A stretch of 15,675 nucleotides of DNA from an uncultured Lachnospiraceae bacterium (GTDB lineage Bacteria; Bacillota; Clostridia; Lachnospirales; Lachnospiraceae), in NCBI GenBank assembly GCA_946406305.1, contig CAMJKC010000020.1, positions 1 to 15,675 on the forward strand, in the 5' to 3' direction. Below, piece after piece: positions 1 through 6,131 of the stretch. A program made the translations under genes and the position numbers. The notes under the pieces are model-generated. The model saw only the letters and a program-made list of their open reading frames with translations, ran no database searches and had not been told where the DNA came from. Numbering within the stretch: the stretch's first letter is position 1; each line of letters opens with the position of its first letter.

Positions 1-282
1 TCTACTTGGGATTCCAATATTGTCAAAATATCTAATTAATTCAACATTTCCAAAACGAATAAAAACATCTTTGATTATATCTGTGTTATAATATTTTTTC
101 AACTCGCTTAAGTTAAAATCCATATTTGAATAATTGCATTTTCCATTACCACTTGATAATAACTTTACTCCAATTTTATTGTTTTTTTCTATAATGGTTA
201 CATTATTATTCTTATTTTTTGAAGCCTCAATAGCACATATTATTCCACTAGACCCTGCTCCAATTATTATTATATCTCTCAT
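1..282 (-). CDS. BaiN/HI0933-family NAD(P)/FAD-dependent oxidoreductase, N-terminal part (cut by window edge)
   Basis: The first 94 codons of a flavoprotein are visible; the rest lies beyond the left edge. The start is the ATG at 282, one base after the stop of the flippase gene, so it is the last visible member of the phoH-ybeY-flippase operon. Residues 4-14 read IIIIGAGSSGI, the GxGxxG dinucleotide-binding turn of a Rossmann FAD domain. An acidic residue ending the second strand follows (IIEKN, about 30-34), then LLSSGNGKCNYSN at about 41-53. This last block matches the (L/I)xxTGxGRCNxTN signature of the HI0933/YhiN/BaiN flavoprotein family. Members are cytosolic FAD enzymes; the bile-acid reductase BaiN is one, but the substrate of most is unknown. 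Family membership is well supported, the reaction is not. A weak GGTAAG-like ribosome binding site precedes the ATG. Confidence 0.88.
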   Translation of the reverse strand, partial: MRDIIIIGAGSSGIICAIEASKNKNNNVTIIEKNNKIGVKLLSSGNGKCNYSNMDFNLSELKKYYNTDIIKDVFIRFGNVELIRYFDNIGIPSR

Positions 283-283
283 A

Positions 284-1939
284 TCACTTACCTAAAAAAT
301 TAAAAAATATCTTAATAAAAGGTATATATTCACAATCTCTTTTAGTTAAAACTCTTAAAAATACTAAAGAAAAACAATATATAAAAATACCAACAAATAT
401 ACAAATAATAAGTTTTATAAATAAGACTAATGAATTTTCTGATGCCAAGAATCCAAAATTTAAAAAATTATATAAAACAGAAATAATTACTCCCATTATG
501 ATACTGCAAATAAATGGAATCACTATATTTTTTATATAATTCTTTTTATATCTAACAATCTTATTTAAAAAATTAACATTTAGAAAATAAACGAGCAAAG
601 AAAAAACTATATTTGAAAAAACAACAGCATATATTCCTAAGTTAAACACTAACATCAATATAAAAATTGTAATAATATGAATAAACAATGCAATAATTGA
701 ATGTATTAAAGGTTTGTAAAAATATCCTAAGCCATGCAAAATACTAATTGATATTGTAGATAGTGAATATGTAATAATTGAAAAACTGCCAAATTTTAAT
801 ATGTTAATTAATAATTCTACATGCTCCCCATTGAATAGAAAAATACATATTGGTCTACCTAAAATTATAAATCCAACAAAAGCTGGTAAAACTAATAGGG
901 TTGTAAATTTAATTGAATATTTAATTTTTAAAACTACACCTCGCACATCATTTTCAGCAACTGAGGTAGAAATTGATGGTATAATAGAAGCACTTAATGC
1001 ACTTGCTACCGCAACTGGTATATTAAATAATAAATGAAATTCATTATATATACCCCATATGTTCACTATATTTTCTTTTTGACCAAGCATTGTATAACAG
1101 TTACTAAAAATTATATCGTCAATAATAGATGAAATATTGTATAATGTAGTGGAGAATATGATAGGAATTACTACAGACATAAACTGAAATAAAATTTTAT
1201 TTATGCTAAGTGTTTTATAACCATTGTTGTTATTAAAAAATCTTTTATACCTTTTAAATGAGATAAAATATAAAAACAATAAAGATAATAATGCAAAAAA
1301 AGCTCCAATTCCAGTTCCAATTGCTCCCCCAGCTGCTCCAAATGCATATTCATAATTAATTTCTTCATAAATTTTATTTGCAATCACTCCTCTTTGAAAT
1401 AAAATATATGCAAAAATAACACTAAATATAGCATTGACTATTTGTTCTATTATTTGAGAAATTGCAGTTGGAACCATATTGCCCATTCCTTGAAAAATTC
1501 CTCTAAGAACAGATAAAAATGCCATAATAAATAAAGTTGGCGCAAGTGCATGCAAAGCAAAAGTTACTTTTTCTTTTTGCACAATTATTGATATTACTTT
1601 TGAACCAAAAAACATAATTGAAAATGAAATAACACCAACCAAAAAAGCAATAAAAAAAGAGAATTTTATAATTTTTTTTATATCCAAATACCTATCATTT
1701 GCTAAGTATTCAGATATTATTTTAGAAATTGCAGTTGGAAAAGAATAAGAAGACAAAATCAAAAAAAATGAATAAATATTATAAGCAGAACTGTAATATC
1801 CATTACCAACAGTTCCAATAATTGATATCATTGGGTAACGATATAATAGTCCAATAAATCTAACTATTAATCCTGCTATTGCCAGAATGCTACCTTGTAA
1901 TAAAAAATTATTATTATTGTTTTTAACTTGTTTTATCAT
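284..1939 (-). CDS. SpoVB/MurJ-like polysaccharide or lipid-linked precursor flippase (MOP superfamily)
   Basis: A 551-residue, almost entirely hydrophobic protein with roughly 12-14 predicted membrane segments separated by short basic loops, the usual size for the SpoVB/YtgP/MurJ branch of the MOP exporter superfamily. The N-terminal part (about 12-60: LLQGSILAIAGLIVRFIGLL, then YPMISIIG and NGYYSSAYNIYSFFL) follows the typical start of SpoVB-like proteins, and VASALSASIIPSIS near the middle matches the conserved segment between the two six-helix halves. Members flip lipid-linked peptidoglycan or polysaccharide precursors across the membrane or act in spore cortex formation. Which substrate applies here cannot be told. 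Its ATG shares one base with the ybeY stop (TAATG), so translation is probably coupled. A run of five asparagines at residues 7-11 lies in the cytosolic N-terminus. Family assignment is confident; the sporulation role is only possible. Confidence 0.88.
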   Translation of the reverse strand: MIKQVKNNNNNFLLQGSILAIAGLIVRFIGLLYRYPMISIIGTVGNGYYSSAYNIYSFFLILSSYSFPTAISKIISEYLANDRYLDIKKIIKFSFFIAFLVGVISFSIMFFGSKVISIIVQKEKVTFALHALAPTLFIMAFLSVLRGIFQGMGNMVPTAISQIIEQIVNAIFSVIFAYILFQRGVIANKIYEEINYEYAFGAAGGAIGTGIGAFFALLSLLFLYFISFKRYKRFFNNNNGYKTLSINKILFQFMSVVIPIIFSTTLYNISSIIDDIIFSNCYTMLGQKENIVNIWGIYNEFHLLFNIPVAVASALSASIIPSISTSVAENDVRGVVLKIKYSIKFTTLLVLPAFVGFIILGRPICIFLFNGEHVELLINILKFGSFSIITYSLSTISISILHGLGYFYKPLIHSIIALFIHIITIFILMLVFNLGIYAVVFSNIVFSLLVYFLNVNFLNKIVRYKKNYIKNIVIPFICSIIMGVIISVLYNFLNFGFLASENSLVLFIKLIICIFVGIFIYCFSLVFLRVLTKRDCEYIPFIKIFFNFLGK

Positions 1940-2439
1940 TACTTATTTATACTCAAACCATTTAAAATATCTTTTTGAATATCAAACATTTTTTTTTCTT
2001 CACTATTATTATTATGGTCAAAACCTAATAAATGCAGCAATGAGTGAATTAATAAAAATGAGTATTCTCTCTTTATTGAATGACCATATAATCTTGATTG
2101 ATATAAAACTTTATCTATTGAAATAACTATATCACCAAGAAAAATTGTATCACCAATAATTAAATCTTTAAAATATAATGGTTTATAAAATTCAAAATTT
2201 GGAAAAGAAATTACATCTGTTGATTTATCTATATTTCTATATTTTTTATTTATATATCTAATTTTTCTATTATTTGTTATCCTAAGTTCAACAAGAAAAG
2301 TATATTTTAAATTGAAATACAAAATTACATAATTGATAATCTTATTTGATAATGTATTTAGTGAAAAATTAAATGTATTTGCTATATCTATATTATTGTC
2401 AACTTGAATTTCAATTTTATTTTTTTGACTTGTTTTCAT
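1939..2439 (-). CDS. ybeY: YbeY endoribonuclease / rRNA maturation factor
   Basis: YbeY is a zinc-dependent single-strand endoribonuclease acting in 16S rRNA 3'-end maturation and ribosome quality control. The hallmark HxxxHxxGxDH motif is intact (HSLLHLLGFDH, residues 132-142 for the 166-residue version), supplying three metal-binding histidines. A second conserved block, RNIDKSTDVISFP at about 68-80, matches the usual YRxxDxPTDVLSFP. Length is normal for the family (150-170). The start is uncertain: in-frame ATGs exist at 2439, 2448 and 2454 and a TTG at 2460, none with a clear Shine-Dalgarno. I chose 2439 because family members begin just before the first beta strand (KIEIQVDN). All candidates lie inside the end of phoH, so ybeY is probably translated by coupling. 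The pairing with phoH is a classic conserved neighbourhood in Firmicutes. Confidence 0.95.
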   Translation of the reverse strand: MKTSQKNKIEIQVDNNIDIANTFNFSLNTLSNKIINYVILYFNLKYTFLVELRITNNRKIRYINKKYRNIDKSTDVISFPNFEFYKPLYFKDLIIGDTIFLGDIVISIDKVLYQSRLYGHSIKREYSFLLIHSLLHLLGFDHNNNSEEKKMFDIQKDILNGLSINK

Positions 2440-3382
2440 ATTTTTCATATGCATTGACAATTTTTTGAATTATTGGGTGCCTTACTATATCAACAGATGT
2501 TAAATTTATAAATCCTATATTTTCAATATTTCTCAAAATTTTTTCAACTGATACAAGTCCCGAAGCCGTTCCTTGTGGCAAATCAATTTGTGTTATATCA
2601 CCAGTTACAATAACTTTTGAATTAAATCCCACCCTTGTTAAAAACATTTTCATCTGATGAAAAGTAGTATTTTGTGCTTCATCTAAAATTATAAATGCAC
2701 TATCAAGTGTTCTTCCTCTCATGTATGCCAATGGAACAACTTCAATAATCCCTTTCTCTGAATATTGATTAAAACTTTCAAAACCAATAGTCGTATATAA
2801 AGCATCATATAATGGTCTTAAATATGGATCGATTTTATTTTGCAAATCTCCTGGCAAAAAACCAAGTTTTTCTCCAGCTTCTATAGCTGGTCTTGTTAAA
2901 ACAATTCTTTCAACATCATTATTCCTAAGATACTTTACTGCCATACAAATTGCTAAAAAAGTTTTTCCAGTTCCTGCAGGGCCTATTCCAAAAGTTATCA
3001 TATTGTTAATTATGCTGTCAATATATTTACCTTGATTTAAAGTTTTAGCTTTTATTGGTTTACCTTGAAATGTTTTACATATAACATCATTGTCAATTGT
3101 GATAAATTTATTTTTGTCTTCATTATTCTTAATTGATAAAAAATAGTCTAAACTTGAAGGATTTATGCTTTCATTATTTTCACAAAGTTTATTTAAAGAA
3201 ACTAATACTTTTTTTGCCATATCAGTATCTTTATTGTTACCTATAATTTTAATTGTTCCATTTCTTTCAACAATTGAAACATTAAATTTTTTCTCAATCT
3301 TTTTTATATTTTCATCTAAAGTTCCAAAGATTTTTTTTATATTCTCATTTTTTATATTAAATTCAGAAAAATTATTTTCCAT
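2417..3382 (-). CDS. phoH: PhoH-family P-loop NTPase (PhoL type)
   Basis: A 321-residue cytosolic ATPase of the PhoH/PhoL family. Walker A is GPAGTGKT at residues 134-141, and Walker B with its DE pair is IILDEAQN at 231-238. Further conserved blocks are LTRPAIEAGEKLGFLPGDL (162-180), DPYLRPLYDAL (185-195), the sensor-like VIVTGDITQIDLP (257-269), and a C-terminal DIVRHPIIQKIVNAYE. The first 100 residues hold the KH-like N-terminal domain (NGTIKIIGN). Length is typical. PhoH proteins are thought to act as RNA-associated ATPases and are encoded next to ybeY across bacteria; the exact activity is not settled. The ATG at 3382 follows AGAGG at a 4-nt spacing. An intrinsic terminator sits just upstream, after rpsU, so expression may depend on readthrough from the rpsU promoter. 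Confidence 0.95.
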   Translation of the reverse strand: MENNFSEFNIKNENIKKIFGTLDENIKKIEKKFNVSIVERNGTIKIIGNNKDTDMAKKVLVSLNKLCENNESINPSSLDYFLSIKNNEDKNKFITIDNDVICKTFQGKPIKAKTLNQGKYIDSIINNMITFGIGPAGTGKTFLAICMAVKYLRNNDVERIVLTRPAIEAGEKLGFLPGDLQNKIDPYLRPLYDALYTTIGFESFNQYSEKGIIEVVPLAYMRGRTLDSAFIILDEAQNTTFHQMKMFLTRVGFNSKVIVTGDITQIDLPQGTASGLVSVEKILRNIENIGFINLTSVDIVRHPIIQKIVNAYEKYENKSKK

Positions 3383-3399
3383 GTAACCTCTAAAAAATA

Positions 3400-3422
3400 G
3401 CCCTAATTTTTAAAATTAGGGC
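3400..3422 (-). terminator. Intrinsic terminator between rpsU and phoH
   Basis: Two complementary 11-base arms (GCCCTAATTTT and AAAATTAGGGC) flank a single central base, so the outer 8-9 pairs with a short AT loop would form. On the minus strand the hairpin comes 6 nt after the rpsU stop codon, is preceded by an A-run and followed by TATTTTTT, a typical Rho-independent arrangement. A T-run also flanks it on the plus strand, so it could work in both directions. The T-run ends only a few bases before the phoH ribosome binding site. Confidence 0.85.
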
Positions 3423-3428
3423 ATTTTT

Positions 3429-3608
3429 TTAATTATTATATTTACGTTTACGTGCTGCTTCAGATTTCTTTTTTCTTTTTACACTTGGTTTTTCGTAAAA
3501 TTCTCTTTTTCTAATTTCTTGTTGTATTCCTGCTTTTGCACAATTTCTTTTAAATCTTTTTAAAGCACTATCAAGAGTTTCATTCTCTTTTACTATAACG
3601 CTTGACAA
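3429..3608 (-). CDS. rpsU: 30S ribosomal protein S21 (bS21)
   Basis: Small basic ribosomal protein of the 30S subunit platform, near the 3' end of 16S rRNA, involved in translation initiation. The sequence matches bS21 throughout: VKENETLDSALKRFKRNCAKAG, then REFYEKPSVKRKKKSEAARKRK at the C-terminus. I place the start at the TTG at 3608, giving 59 residues beginning MSSVIVKENE. This lines up position for position with the usual MSEIRVKENE start, and an extended ribosome binding site (AGGGAGTGA) lies at correct spacing before it. The in-frame GTG at 3617 is part of that same ribosome binding site and would have essentially no spacer, so it is the less likely start although it gives 62 residues. 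A strong promoter lies just upstream and a terminator just downstream. Confidence 0.96.
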   Translation of the reverse strand: MSSVIVKENETLDSALKRFKRNCAKAGIQQEIRKREFYEKPSVKRKKKSEAARKRKYNN

Positions 3609-3610
3609 TA

Positions 3611-3621
3611 TTTTCACTCCC
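3611..3621 (-). promoter_or_regulatory. rpsU: rpsU ribosome binding site deciding a TTG start
   Basis: On the minus strand AAGGGAGTGAA closely resembles the anti-Shine-Dalgarno complement AAGGAGGTGA and ends 2 nt before TTG at 3608. The GGGAG core is about 8-9 nt from that TTG, the optimum, whereas the GTG inside it (3617) could not be served by it. This supports the 59-residue form of bS21. Confidence 0.6.
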
Positions 3622-3640
3622 TTCTCTATTTTATTTGTTT

Positions 3641-3669
3641 ATTATATCAAATTTAATTATATTTGTAAA
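3641..3669 (-). promoter_or_regulatory. Sigma-A promoter of rpsU
   Basis: On the minus strand there is a -35 box TTTACA (3669-3664), a 17-bp spacer and a consensus -10 box TATAAT (3646-3641) preceded by TGA, an extended -10. The predicted start near 3634 gives a leader of about 26 nt containing the rpsU ribosome binding site. Confidence 0.75.
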
Positions 3670-3762
3670 CATAAATTTAACAATTAAAATAAGCATTTAT
3701 TCAATTTTTGCTATTAAAAGTTCATTTGATTAAAAACAAAAAATATTATTTAATCTTATTTT

Positions 3763-5625
3763 TTAATCTATTTTTGTAAGCCTAAAACAATTCAAAACAC
3801 AAATAAACATTACTCCAACATCAGAAAATACTGCAAACCACATATTTGATATTCCAAACATAGATAAGAACATTACTAATACTTTTACTAGTATGGAAAA
3901 AATAATGTTTTCATATATTATTTTTAATGTCTTTCTCGCAAATTTAATTGCCATTGGTATTTTTATAAGATTGTCATCAACTAAAATTACATCTGAAGCA
4001 TCAACTGCAGCATCACTCCCTATTCCTCCCATAGCTATACCGACATCAGATATTTTAATACTTGCTATATCGTTTATTCCGTCTCCAACAAAACAAACAT
4101 ATTCTTTGTCTTTTTTTGTTTTTAATGCTTTTTCAATAATTTCAAATTTATCATTTGGCAGTAAATTTGAATAGTATTCATCAATATTTAAGTCACTTGC
4201 AATATTTTTTGCTATATTTTCATTATCACCAGTAAGCATTTTTATATTGTCTACATGAATTTTCTTTAACTCACTTATACATTTATATGAGTTGTCTTTG
4301 ATTACATCAGAAATTAAAACATAACCACTATATACATCATTTATACTTACATATGATATCGTTCCTGTTGATTTTACTTCTTCAAATTTAATGTTATTCT
4401 GTCTCAATAAATTTTTATTACCTACTAAAACTTTTTTACTTTCAACTAAAGCTGAGACTCCCATCCCTTCAATTATTTTAAAATTATCTATTTTTTTTAT
4501 ATCTAACTTGTTATTATATAATTCTAATATAGACTTACTTATTGGATGATTAGAATAATATTCTGCATGAGCAACTATTTCAATTAATTTGTCTTTTTTT
4601 ATACCTACATTTTCAATTTTAGTAATTTCAAATACCCCTTTAGTTAAAGTTCCAGTTTTATCAAAAAAAATGTATTTAATTTTAGAAATTAAATCAATAA
4701 AATTTGAACCTTTAACAATCACACCTTCTTTACTCAAAGTTCCAATAGACAAAAAGAAACCTAATGGAACACTTATTACAAGAGCACAAGGACAACTAAT
4801 AATAAGTAAAGTCAATGCTCTATATAGCCACAATTTATAGTTTGAATATCCAAAAATTATATATGAAATAATACTTGGTATAAAGAAAACTGATAGGGAT
4901 ATTAAACACACAATTGGAGTATATATTTTTGAAAATTTATTAATAAACTTTTCTGGCATTGATTTTTTTAAAGTTGCATTTTTAATCAATTCTAATATTT
5001 TATTTGAAGTTGAATTATTAAATTCTTTTTCAACTTTAATTATAATATTATTATTTCCATTGACCATTCCACTTAATACTTTTTCTCCAATTCCTAAATT
5101 CTTTGGAATGCTTTCTCCAGTTAATGCTTTAGTATCTATCAAACTATTACCTTCAATAATCTCTCCATCTATAGGAATTATTTCATATGGTTTTACTACA
5201 ATGATATCACCAATTTTTAATTCACTTGCTTTCACATTTTTTATTTCATTTTTGTTAATAAATAGGTTGGCATTATTTGGTATTATTTCTGCACTTTTCT
5301 TTATACTTTCTTCACTATAATCAGAAGAGTAGTCTTCAAAAATGTCTCCAATTTGAAAAAATATCATAACAATAATTGCCTCAATATACTCTCCAAGTAG
5401 AATTGCACCAATCGTTGCTATACTCATCAAAAAAGTTTCATCAAATAAATTTTTATTTTTAATACTCAAAAATGCCTTTTTTAATACATCAAATCCAACT
5501 ATGAAATAAATAAATATATATATTGCATTCTTTAATTCTTCATCCACATTAAAAAAATTCACTATTAAAAAACTTATAACAAAAAAAACAATTTTTAAAA
5601 TTTTAATTTGGTTTTCCTTTTCCAT
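3763..5625 (-). CDS. P1B-2-type heavy-metal (Zn/Cd/Pb) translocating ATPase without N-terminal HMA domain
   Basis: An integral-membrane pump that exports divalent soft metals using ATP. In the 620-residue version the actuator TGES is at 169-172, the metal-site CPC (SCPCALVIS) at 278-280, the phosphorylation motif DKTGTLT at 322-328, the HP dipeptide at 360-361, TGD at 465-467 and GDGIND at 514-519. In the last helices Lys581 and Asp602 (FSDVG) are 21 residues apart, the same spacing as the Lys/Asp pair of E. coli ZntA, which points to Zn/Cd/Pb rather than copper. No CxxC heavy-metal-associated domain precedes the first membrane helix. I chose the ATG at 5625, one base after the repressor stop and about 11 nt after GAGGG, over the ATG at 5643, which overlaps the repressor and has no ribosome binding site. 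It is co-transcribed with the SmtB-like repressor. No convincing terminator follows. Confidence 0.93.
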   Translation of the reverse strand: MEKENQIKILKIVFFVISFLIVNFFNVDEELKNAIYIFIYFIVGFDVLKKAFLSIKNKNLFDETFLMSIATIGAILLGEYIEAIIVMIFFQIGDIFEDYSSDYSEESIKKSAEIIPNNANLFINKNEIKNVKASELKIGDIIVVKPYEIIPIDGEIIEGNSLIDTKALTGESIPKNLGIGEKVLSGMVNGNNNIIIKVEKEFNNSTSNKILELIKNATLKKSMPEKFINKFSKIYTPIVCLISLSVFFIPSIISYIIFGYSNYKLWLYRALTLLIISCPCALVISVPLGFFLSIGTLSKEGVIVKGSNFIDLISKIKYIFFDKTGTLTKGVFEITKIENVGIKKDKLIEIVAHAEYYSNHPISKSILELYNNKLDIKKIDNFKIIEGMGVSALVESKKVLVGNKNLLRQNNIKFEEVKSTGTISYVSINDVYSGYVLISDVIKDNSYKCISELKKIHVDNIKMLTGDNENIAKNIASDLNIDEYYSNLLPNDKFEIIEKALKTKKDKEYVCFVGDGINDIASIKISDVGIAMGGIGSDAAVDASDVILVDDNLIKIPMAIKFARKTLKIIYENIIFSILVKVLVMFLSMFGISNMWFAVFSDVGVMFICVLNCFRLTKID

Positions 5626-5626
5626 A

Positions 5627-5974
5627 TTATTTATTACCCTCATTTATATGTGACAATCCACATTCCATAATCATAATAACATGATTGTCATCTAATTGAT
5701 ATTTCACTTCTTTTCCAACCTTAATTCCTTTTACTAATTTAAAGCTCCTTAAAATTCTTAACTGATGTGATATTGCAGACATATTCATATTTAAAACTTC
5801 AGATAATTCACTTACATTTAAATCAGTTATTGATAAAATTGATAAAATTTTAGTTCTCGTTGAATCACCAAAAACTTTAAATAACTCAGACAAATCATAA
5901 ATAACTTCATCTTTTGGTATTTTTTTTTTAATATTTTGAATATCAACATTTTTTTTACTTTTTACATTATCCAT
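5627..5974 (-). CDS. ArsR/SmtB-family zinc-type metal-responsive repressor
   Basis: A 115-residue winged-helix repressor, expected to leave DNA when it binds metal and so derepress the ATPase gene that follows. The recognition helix region SAISHQLRILRSFKLV aligns closely with SmtB. The alpha-5 metal site is complete: Asp96, His98, His109 and Glu112 reproduce the D-x-H-x10-H-x2-E pattern of SmtB exactly. The alpha-3N site is absent: the Cys of SmtB's ELCVGD motif is Asn53 here, and there is no N-terminal Cys or His. That favours Zn (or Co/Ni) sensing over Cd/Pb sensing of the CadC type. I chose the ATG at 5974, preceded by GGTGAGAG, over the TTG at 5989. The only Cys is in alpha-5 (residue 105). 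Confidence 0.93.
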   Translation of the reverse strand: MDNVKSKKNVDIQNIKKKIPKDEVIYDLSELFKVFGDSTRTKILSILSITDLNVSELSEVLNMNMSAISHQLRILRSFKLVKGIKVGKEVKYQLDDNHVIMIMECGLSHINEGNK

Positions 5975-5996
5975 ACTCTCACCATCCAAATATACT

Positions 5997-6010
5997 TGAA
6001 CAACTATTCA
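5997..6010. promoter_or_regulatory. ArsR/SmtB-type operator
   Basis: TGAACAACTATTCA contains the perfect inverted repeat TGAA-N6-TTCA and differs at only two central bases from the TGAACA-nn-TATTCA core I recall from smt/czr-type operators. It covers about +1 to +14 relative to the predicted start of the repressor-ATPase transcript, 23-36 bp upstream of the repressor ATG. Binding there would block transcription initiation. Confidence 0.75.
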
Positions 6011-6017
6011 TATATTC

Positions 6018-6046
6018 AATATAATATATTATTATTATATTGTCAA
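6018..6046 (-). promoter_or_regulatory. Sigma-A promoter of the repressor-ATPase operon
   Basis: On the minus strand there is a perfect -35 box TTGACA (6046-6041), a 17-bp spacer and a -10 box TATATT (6023-6018). The predicted start point near 6011 falls at the edge of the SmtB-type operator, as expected for an autoregulated metal-resistance operon. Confidence 0.78.
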
Positions 6047-6096
6047 TAGTTTTATTAAAGATTTTTATACATTAATCTTATGTTTTTTTATAATTA

Positions 6097-6125
6097 TTGA
6101 ATAAAAGTATTAAAAATGTTATAAT
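6097..6125 (+). promoter_or_regulatory. Promoter of the activase-like gene; start point predicted at the ATG
   Basis: There is a -35 box TTGAAT (6097-6102), a 17-bp spacer and a perfect -10 box TATAAT (6120-6125), with TG one base upstream of it (extended -10). The -10 box ends only 6 nt before the ATG at 6132, so the transcript would begin at or within a base or two of the start codon. Confidence 0.65.
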
Positions 6126-6131
6126 AAACAT

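Noticed and set aside
801..1037. Plus-strand ORF of 78 codons inside the flippase gene, and similar short ORFs opposite phoH, the ATPase and the activase-like gene.
   Set aside because: Antisense shadows of strongly supported genes, without ribosome binding sites or recognisable domains; long open frames are expected opposite AT-rich coding DNA.
3721..3762. Possible weak hairpin (GATTAAA/TTTAATC) after the ATPase gene.
   Set aside because: A 7-bp AT-only stem with a 14-nt loop and no clean U-tract; not convincing as an intrinsic terminator.
6058..6090. AAGATT...AATCTT stem followed by a T-run on the plus strand, resembling a terminator.
   Set aside because: Only six AT-rich pairs with a 10-nt loop, and no plus-strand gene lies upstream of it to terminate; it sits between two divergent promoters.
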